Assembly (NCBI RefSeq): GCF_000950575.1 | Contig: NZ_CP011005.1 | Span: 2,542,001 to 2,606,000 of the forward strand | Source: Psychromicrobium lacuslunae | GTDB taxonomy: Bacteria > Actinomycetota > Actinomycetes > Actinomycetales > Micrococcaceae | DNA: 64,000 bases | Direction of reading: 5' to 3' | Shown: positions 26,601-34,400 of the stretch, piece by piece | How the letters are laid out: each line of letters opens with the position of its first letter | Numbering within the stretch: position 1 is the first letter of the stretch | Notes under the pieces: model-generated | The model's database searches: none | What the model saw: only the letters and a program-made list of their open reading frames with translations | What the model was told of the DNA's origin: nothing | Made by a program: the position numbers and the translations under genes

Positions 26601-28456
26601 GGGCAGACAAAGGCCAGCTCAGCTGAGCCAAGCGGCTCGCTGCGCGAACCAAGCCCGGCCTGGTTTCCGACCCCGGCGCGCTCTGAATCGGCAGATAGCG
26701 GACCGGGCCGGAACCAGACATCTCCGCGGCCATGCCAGGCCTTTCCTCTGGACACTGCCTTGCGGGCCATCGACAACTGTTTTTTGCCGGGCGCCAGAAT
26801 GGCGAGCCGGACCGCACCGGTTCCCGGATCTGCGCCAATCTTGCCAACTAACTCATCGTCGTCCAGGGCGAGGATCTGCTGCAATTCCGGCACACTGTCA
26901 GCCGAGAGCAATAACACCGGGGCCGCCGAGAGAGCGGGGACCGGCGTTGCCGTCGAGGGGGCTGATCGTACTCCGTCGGCGTCGAAAAGCTCTGTCCCGA
27001 TCAGCACTGGCTGCGCTGCTTGCCCGGGTAGCTGTTCAACCACCAGATGGGCATTGATGCCACCAAAGCCGAAGGCATTGACTCCGGCCCGGCGCAGTGG
27101 CTGCCGCGGGTCGGTAGCCCATTCGGCAGGCTGGCTAAGCGGGGCAAACCTGGTTGTTGCCAGGCCGGGGTGTGGTTGGCTGATCCCCAGCGTCGGAGGA
27201 AGTACACCGTGGTAAACCGCAAGGACCGCCTTAATTAACCCGGCGGCTCCGGCGGCGGGCATGGCATGGCCAATCATCGACTTCACCGAGCCGATCACCG
27301 GCTTGGGTCCGACCGGATCAGCAGCACCGAAAACCTCGGCAAGAGTGGTCAATTCCGAGGCGTCTCCAGCCGGTGTGCCAGTACCGTGAGCTTCAATCAA
27401 TCCCACCGAGGCGGCGCCCGCGGGGTCTATCCCGGCTTGTTGCCAAGCGGAGCGGACGGCACGACTTTGACCACCAGGGTCGGGGTTCATCAGGCTCGAG
27501 GTGCGGCCATCGCTTGCCACTCCGCTGCCCCGAATAGTGGCGTACACCCGGTCCCCATCACGAACCGCGTCTTCCAATCGTTTGAAGGCCAGCACTCCGG
27601 TGCCTTCGCCGATCAGAATGCCATCTGATTCAGCATCGAAGGGGCGGCTTTGCTGGGCAACCGAGAGCGCGCGTAATTGGGTGAACACGCTCCACAGCGT
27701 GACGTCATGCGCGTGATGCACCCCTCCCGCCAAGACCAGATCACAACGGCCGGACTCCAATTCTTGCACCGCGTGATCGACCGCGAGCAGCGAGGAAGCG
27801 CAAGCACCATCGACGGTATAGGCAGGCCCGCGCAGATCCAGTCGATTGGCCACCCTGGAGGCGGCCAGATTCGGCACCAAGCCGATTGCAGTATCCGGTC
27901 GGTCAGGACCGAGTTGCTCGAGGAAGGCCTGCTTGATCTTGTCCAATTTCTGCTCGGTTAGATCCGGCATTAACTGCCGAAGAGTGCTGACCAGCTGATG
28001 GGCGGTGCGTACCCGCTGGTTGAGCCGCACCACGCCTGGCGCCAAATACCCGCCACGTCCCAACACGATACCCACCCGGGAGCGATCCAGGCCCGCTACC
28101 AGTCCCTCAGGTCCCCAGGCCCCGGCATCGGCTAACGCTGCCGCCGCCATTTCAAGAGCGATCAGCTGATCCGGTTCGGCACCCTCAATCGAGCTGGGCA
28201 TAATGCCGAAACGGGCTACCGAAACCTCGGGAAAGTCCGCCACGAAACCACCGCGACGGCAGTAGAAACGGTCCGAGCTAGCCGGTTCAGAACTGGCTTC
28301 CGGATGATAGAGCTCAGGCTGCCAGCGACCCTCGGGAACCTCGCTGATCGCATCAGTCCCGGCGAAGAGGTTATCGCGAAACTCTTGCAGATTCTTGGCA
28401 CCGGGGAAGAACGCAGCCATGCCAACAACTGCTATCGGCTGCTGCACTCTCACCAC
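23642..28456 (-). CDS. Iterative type I synthase subunit: KS-AT-DH-PPTase
   Basis: A 1604-residue polyketide/fatty-acid synthase subunit. Domains in order: ketosynthase (about 5-470) with Cys217 in DGACASSLLAVDH and histidines in EAHGTGT and SMIGHAMPAAG; acyltransferase (about 615-900) with GHSVGE near 692 and SGFH, suggesting malonyl use; a Pro/Ala/Gln-rich linker (about 930-1080); a dehydratase (about 1085-1360) with HLADHSFF and LLDNVGQLAGY; and a C-terminal 4'-phosphopantetheinyl transferase (about 1390-1600) with GIDLEVI and FWAAKEAVGKALG. The AT reads FVCPGLEAEF where GQGxQ is usual, so its oxyanion loop is altered. Both KS histidines and the Cys are present, so this is not a chain-length factor. 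The GTG start overlaps the first subunit gene by 7 bp. Confidence 0.93.
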   Translation of the reverse strand: MVRVQQPIAVVGMAAFFPGAKNLQEFRDNLFAGTDAISEVPEGRWQPELYHPEASSEPASSDRFYCRRGGFVADFPEVSVARFGIMPSSIEGAEPDQLIALEMAAAALADAGAWGPEGLVAGLDRSRVGIVLGRGGYLAPGVVRLNQRVRTAHQLVSTLRQLMPDLTEQKLDKIKQAFLEQLGPDRPDTAIGLVPNLAASRVANRLDLRGPAYTVDGACASSLLAVDHAVQELESGRCDLVLAGGVHHAHDVTLWSVFTQLRALSVAQQSRPFDAESDGILIGEGTGVLAFKRLEDAVRDGDRVYATIRGSGVASDGRTSSLMNPDPGGQSRAVRSAWQQAGIDPAGAASVGLIEAHGTGTPAGDASELTTLAEVFGAADPVGPKPVIGSVKSMIGHAMPAAGAAGLIKAVLAVYHGVLPPTLGISQPHPGLATTRFAPLSQPAEWATDPRQPLRRAGVNAFGFGGINAHLVVEQLPGQAAQPVLIGTELFDADGVRSAPSTATPVPALSAAPVLLLSADSVPELQQILALDDDELVGKIGADPGTGAVRLAILAPGKKQLSMARKAVSRGKAWHGRGDVWFRPGPLSADSERAGVGNQAGLGSRSEPLGSAELAFVCPGLEAEFKPNVADVISHFGLPPLRGAAGAGADGGATELVGNTQLQGSAVLQVSRILAAALQQLGVQPDAVAGHSVGEWAAMVLGGIYDSARVDEFLDASGMSDAQFPGLSFAVIGAPAQQVLAELAGQQEVVLSHDNSPLQSMICGPEDEVAELVQKFRAQGHVSRVLPFVSGFHTPMFAQYLDQLENLTGNLEMRAAQIPVWSATTVAPFPDDQQQIREIFVRHLLETVRFRELIEQMYQAGHRIFVQLGPGQMGSLITDTLGEREHLVVSANSAQRQGLDQLRNVLAALWSCGRQVDLSFLGVNSVAATGSVEPAAEREAARRTGPLSRLDLTSPVTKLSEQAAAALASELAAQSNQPSSTAVKELANSGNLNPQLATELSALLAETNQLVDSVMSAALKAPSQAQPAIQASPSLAEPPTSIPQAVPVAVIAPALDGPSQPAIPSQPSPPEPRSLEISLQTMPHLADHSFFSQRADWPEFSDRFPVVPGTTIIRLLMDEAERLSGQHAVAVHSVRFNQWVELTEPRRLEITASWIDDSRLAMSFGGFSHCTVELAEHYNVPESEPWLVNLETEGPSGLTEVSEMYSKRWMFHGPQYQGIVAVHGVGPEHIRGRIVAKPAPGALLDNVGQLAGYWLMSRFTERSTVFPAGMQTIKFFGPDPAPGSEIDCLLRITEVNDDFFQADGQLLHDGKIWCELTGWQDRRFDSAPNIRQMDEAIEHHAFAHPQPGGWVLMPDYWPDLASRDLTMRKYLAKQERLEHQASAPRGRRQRLLGKVALKDAVRLELWKSQPGQAIFPAEIAIDHLASGQPVVAGLHGRELPELDVSVAHCEDLGVAMVRRRKDKKNQQTQLNGVGIDLEVIGHRSESFREIAFTENERELLGRLEPSALGAEDAIEAQAWPTRFWAAKEAVGKALGTGLAGKPRQFEIVAVHPGDASCDFYLEVSAALRRQLVAVRTIENPEKLPERKYVVAWTTDSSDYERTSR

Positions 28457-31400
28457 CCCGAGGCGGTGTAGACCACAGCACTCAAATCACGTTCACCCCA
28501 GGCGAGCTCTTTGAGCAGCGCATGTGTACCGGCCTCTGGGTCGATCAGCTTGATACCGCGCCGCTGGTAGTCCCGGGCCAGTTCCTGACTTACCATTCCG
28601 GGGTTAGTGCCGGAAGGTGCCCATGGCCCCCAGTGCACGGTGATCGCTCGGCCGCCGGTGCGTAATGACCAGGCCGAGCCCATTGCCTCTAGGGCGTCAT
28701 TGGCAGCCGCGTAATCGCTCTGCCCACGGTTACCAAGGGCCGCCGCAATACTGCCGAAGAACACCACAAACTCCGGACCGCTAGGCAAGCTGTCGACCAC
28801 CTCCAAGATGGTGGCTGCACCATCAACCTTGGTGCTGTACACCCGGCGGAACGACTCAGCGTCCTTTTCGGCGACTAGCTTGTCCTCGATCACCCCGGCG
28901 GCGTACACCAGACCATCGATCCGGCCATGCTGCTGATAAACGGCTGATAGCGCGTCCCGCAAGGAATCGGCATCGCGGACATCTACCGAGTGGTACTCCA
29001 CCGAGCTACCCGCGGCACGGAGCTCGGTCATCGTGGCGGCGACCTCGCGACGAGCCAAAATCTCCGAAACTTCTCGAGCGACCGATGCCGGGCTAGCACC
29101 AGGGCGACCGGCCAAGGCCCGGCGCAGCTCATTGGTCTCGGAAAGCCCAGCAATATCTGCGGCTTCGGGCTCGGCGCTCAGTGTAGTGCGGCCAAAAAGC
29201 TCGATCCGGCAACGGCTGGCCTGCGCTAAGGTAGCTGCGAATTTGGCTGTGATGCCACGTCCGCCGCCCACCAAAACAACTACCGAATCACGATCCAGGT
29301 GCAAGGCCTCGGCTTCAGCTGCACCCTCTCCCGCCGGCCCGGCACCGGTAGCCCCCAGCACACCGAGTGTGGTCTTGACCAATTCCAGGCCGGTGCGCTC
29401 ACCGTTGAACAAGTCAATAATTGGTTCGTAGGCTGAGTCGGTCAATTCGGCTAGCAAAGCGGTGGCAACTGCTTCCGCGGGTTTGGTCGGCTCAATGTCC
29501 ACCAACCTAACCAGCACTTCGGGGTACTCCCGGGCCAGACTGCGGAACAGCCCACGTAAACCAATGATCTGCTGCTCGTCGCCCGCACCGTGATGAGCGG
29601 TGGGACGCGCCGCCAATAAGTAGCGTGGATTCAGCGTAACCGCAGCTTTGAAAAGCGGATACAGTTCGAGCACTCCGGCGCTGCTTGAACTGTCCAGCGG
29701 CTCAAGATAGAGCAGGCCGTCGAGGTCTTCCGATAAAACGCTCAGAGCTTGTTCCGGGCTGCTCAACTCGGCGGTGGCCCCCAGTGCTTTGGCAGCTTCA
29801 ACCGCCTGTCGGGCGATCTCCCCCGAACCGACCACCAGGAGTTGCACGCCACCTAAACTGCCCTCGGTTGCCTGCGGGTTCGGCAACCGGGTCTTCTTGA
29901 AAAGCAACCGCTCCGGGCTGAACCCGGTAACCCCGAGTGCTGCCTCAGCCGTTGGCTGCGCCTCGGTTCGAGCGAGGCTATCCGGCTCGGCGGGCTGAGT
30001 TGTCTCAGCCTGGGTGGCTTCTGTCGGCGCGGTCTGCGGGTTCACAGCCTGGTACAGCCAGTCCGCGATTGCCCCGGTACTGCGCGCCTTGGAAAGCTCC
30101 TCAAGCTGCAACTCACTCAGACTCGGCCCACCAACCGTAGCAAAACGAGCCGCCAACTCACCAGCAATCTCAGTACGCTTAATCGAATCAACACTCAAAT
30201 CAGCTTCCAAATCCAAATCCGGCTCAATCATCTCCGCCGGATACCCAGTACGCTCACTAATCACCCCCACCACCGTCTCCAGGATGCTCGCCGGTGTCCA
30301 GCCCGGAGAGGTCGTGCTGGTTGGCGTTCCTTGGGGTGCTGCGGGGAGAACTTGGCTGACCGCGATCCCGGCCTGCGCTGACTGAGTTTGTTGAGCTTGT
30401 TGTGTTTGCTCAGTTTGTGCGTTGTCGATGCTGGCAAAGAGCCAGTCCGCGATTGCCCCGGTGCTGCGCGCCTTGGAAAGCTCCTCAAGCTGCAACTCAC
30501 TCAGACTCGGCCCACCAACCGTAGCAAAACGAGCCGCCAACTCACCAGCAATCTCAGTACGCTTAATCGAATCAACACTCAAATCAGCTTCCAAATCCAA
30601 ATCCGGCTCAATCATCTCCGCCGGATACCCAGTACGCTCACTAATCACCCCCACCACCGTCTCCAACACGGTTGCCAAACTCCAGTTCTCCGCGTGCTGA
30701 CGGGTCAGCGTGTCGGTACCTGCCGGCTGCGACGCTGCTACTGCCTGCTGGCCAGCCCCGGGCAGCGACGCTGCTGCCTGGAAAGTGTCAATGGCCGGAG
30801 CAGCTACGGCCTCTAAGGGCTGGGGCGACGGTGCCGTCTGAGGGGCCAGCGAGTTCTCCGCCCCTATTGAGGCGAAGGCGCTGGGGGCCGCGGCCGATGA
30901 TGGCGCGGCCGGAGAACTGCCGAGGTACCCCAATAAGACGTCGCGCTGCGCAGCGATAAGCTCTCGACTGCTGCGCAAGAAATCTGCCACCAGGGCATCC
31001 CGTTCTGAGCGTTGCTGGGTGTTGTTCACGACTGTGACCTCCTTGATTCGTTGAGCTGGTACCAGGGCACCGGGCACGATCTTGCCCTGCCGATTTTTAA
31101 TGGTGACGCCGTTGATTTTCCAACCGGGCACAGTGGGGACGACCGCATCGTCAATGGGCTGAATGTCACGTCCTCGGTAAAGCCAGTCGGTGCTGACCGA
31201 TACACCGACACTGGCCAACTCGGCGAAAGCGAGCAGCAATTCCCTGATACTGCCCTTCGAGCTGGCCGCCAATGGCACGACGGTATGCGGACGATCGTTC
31301 AGAATCGCTTTCACCAGTTTGCTCAGCACCTGGCCCGGGCCAACCTCTACGAAGGTCCTGGCCCCAGCGGCATACATCGATTCGATTTGTTCCACGAAAC

Positions 31401-34400
31401 GCACCGGGGCAGTCAGCTGAGCGGCGAGTTCAGCACGTATTTCCTCGCTGTCCTTCGAATAAGCAACTGCCTGCCGATTGCTCCAGACCGGGAAGGCAGC
31501 CTCCTGTAACGGCACTCCGCGCAATTTTTCCGCAAAATTATCGCTTGCCCGCGAGATCATCGGGCTGTGGAAAGCACAGGCCACCGGGAAGGTTTTTACG
31601 CCCAGACCGGCTGATTTGAGTGCATCGACGGCGGCCTCAACGGCCGTAGTGGAGCCAGAGATGACCGTTTGCGAAGGTGAATTACGATTCGCCAGCGTCA
31701 CCGTCTGCTCGAGCTGGGCAGCTGCCAAAGCGGCCTCAATCTCCGCTCCGGAGGCGGCTACTGCGGCCATCTTGCCGGGATCGTCACCAATCGCCGCCAC
31801 CACTGCCTCTGCCCGGTCGGCGCTCAGCGAAATTAACGTCCGAGCATCGAAAACTCCGGCCGCAGCCAGGGCAGCCAGTTCGCCATAGCTGTGTCCAGCG
31901 GCAAGATCAGGCTCAATTCCGGCCTTCTTCAGCAGCTGCCCGAGTGCTAGTGCGGCCAGGCCAAGCACCGGCTGGGCCACCCGAGTATCGGTGATGTCTT
32001 TGACCTGCGCGGCTGACTCTTCCGCGCCGAAGGCGGCCGGTGGCAACATGGTGCCAGCCCAACGCTCGCCGAGTGATAGCAGTTCGTGCAATTCCGGGAA
32101 GGCAACAAAGAGTTCCCGCAACATGCCGGGGCGTTGGCTGCCTTGCCCGGGGTAAAGGAAAGCCAAGGAACCGCTGCCGCTCGCATTGTCTGAGCTGACT
32201 GAACCGGGCGCTTCGGCGGCACTGAACAGGCCAGCCTGCGGGTCGTGGTCGCCACGGGCAGCGCGGGCCAAAAGCAGCGTGAGTTCGTCAATGTCGCGAG
32301 CGACTAAGGCAATCGCCACCGGCTTGCTCGTCGAACTACTGCGGGCTGCCTGGTTTGCCGCCAGGTCCCGAAGTCGCCACGGTCTCCCGTTGTCCTCGCC
32401 CAACGAAACCATGGCGCCGAGCTCCTTGACCGCCCGCACCGCGTCGGTGGGCTCACCGTGGAAAAGAAACAACTCGGCTGGCCATTCGTCCAGACTGTGT
32501 CGTCCGGGAGCCGCCTTCTGATGCCCGGAAAGCACCACATGGAAGTTCGTGCCGCCAAAGCCAAAGCCGCTGACCCCGGCGAATCGCTCTTCTATCGGCT
32601 GTTGCCAAGGTGTGGCTTCTTGATTGAAAACGAAGGGGCTCTGCCCTGCTTGCCAGGCCAGACTGGGATTTTTCACGTGCAGTGTGGGCGGTTTCACGCC
32701 GTGATGAATCGCTAGCGAAGTTTTGATCAGACTTGCCACCCCGGCAGCGCACTTGGTGTGGCCGATTTGGGACTTCACCGAGCCGATAGCGGCGTTGGCC
32801 ACCGGTACGCCGGCCTCAGCAAACACTTTGCTGAGCATGCTCAGTTCGGTGCGGTCGCCCACCACCGTGCCGGTGCCGTGGGCTTCGATCAGACCAACTT
32901 TGGCCGGGTCTACCCGAGCATTGCGGTAGGCGCGTTCCAACGCTGAACGTTGGCCTTCCGGCCTAGGCGCGGTGAGCCCGAGCGAACGGCCGTCACTTGA
33001 ACTGCCGATGCCTCGGATCACCGAGTAGACCCGGTCGCCGTCCCGCTCGGCATCGGCAAGCCGTTTGAGCACCAGACAGCCGACTCCTTCGCCGAGTGCG
33101 ATGCCGTCTGAGTCGCGGTCGAAAGCTCGGGATCGACCGCTCGGACTGAGCGCTGTGACCGAGGCAAAAAGCAAGTAGTCATTAATAGTGTTATGCAGAT
33201 CAGCGCCACCGCACAGCACTACGTCAGCGGTACCCAGGGTCAGTTCTTTGCAGGCCGCGTCCAAGGCTGCCAGCGAGGAGGCGCAGGCTGCATCAACTGT
33301 GTAGTTGGCTCCGCCCAGGTCAAGTCTGCTAGCGATCCGGCCGGAAATAACGTTGGAAAGCATGCCCGGGAAAGAGTCTTCGGTCAGCAGGGGCAGCTGT
33401 GCGGAAAGTTCCTCCGGCACCTGTTCGAGGTATTGCGGTAAGAGGTTCTGCAGCACACTGGCATTAGAAAGGTCGCTGCCCGCTTCGGCACCAAAGAAAA
33501 CAGCTGCGCGTGAGCGGTCCATTGATTTACCGAGGGCGGCGTCGTCAAGGGCTCTCCGGGTAACCTCGAGGGCAAGTAGCTGGACCGGTTCGATGGCACC
33601 GAGGGACGCCGGGGGAATGCCGTATCGCAGTGGATCAAACGGAATCTCGGGCAGGAAGCCACCCCATTTGGACGGCGTGCTGACTGCTTCGCTACCGCTC
33701 GGATCGTAGTAGACCTCGGCATTCCAGCGATCGGCTGGCACCTCGGTGACAACGTCCTTGGCGGCAACGATGGTGGCCCAGAAGGCCGCTAGATCGGGGC
33801 TGCCCGCAAACACTCCGGACATACCAACTATTGCGATGTCCAGCGGCGCTGCGGTTGCTGGTTCGTCAGCAACCCAGCTGCTTTTGGCACTACGACGATC
33901 TAGGAATTCTGCGGCTTTTTCGCTCAGGGTGTGATGCAACTCAGCTATTGAGATGACCTCGGAACGTAGCGCGACCACCTCGCCTGCCATGAACATGCCG
34001 TCACTTAGCTGACGTTCCGCGCTCACTTCGAGCAACTCATCGCCTCGTCGTTCGACGCCCTTGCTCGCTAATCTCAGCCGTCCCAGATTGAGCGCTTCAA
34101 GTTCCTGCCACGCCTCCCGGTCTGGCACCTGCTCCGCCGCCAGCCGGGTCTTGATCGCCCGGAATTCCTCGGTGAACGGGCTAGTGACACAACGAGTGGC
34201 ATGCCCAGGCGCGGTTTCCAGTCTCGCGGTGCTGTGCCCGCTGAGTACTTGTTGCTGAAAAACCTCACCAATGGCACCGGCGCTGACCGCCTCAGCGGTG
34301 AAGAGGTAGGCGGTGCCGGCAAGCAGCCCGATCTGAACGCCTTTGGCAGCCAGCGGCGCGGCTAAGGCGGCCACCATGGCAGCTGAAAGCTGATCGCTGA

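Noticed and set aside
26478-27215. A 245-codon plus-strand frame inside the second synthase gene
   Set aside because: It is antisense to conserved KS/AT domains, has arginine/serine/proline-rich composition typical of shadow frames and no family features.
23642-28456. Reading the second KS as a chain-length factor, as in PfaC
   Set aside because: The single N-terminal KS has the active Cys (DGACASSL) and both catalytic histidines, so it should condense.
30057-30665. The 225-bp direct repeats as a mobile element or assembly artefact
   Set aside because: They encode in-frame carrier domains with distinct linkers and lack terminal inverted repeats or a transposase. Assembly error cannot be fully excluded but is not needed.
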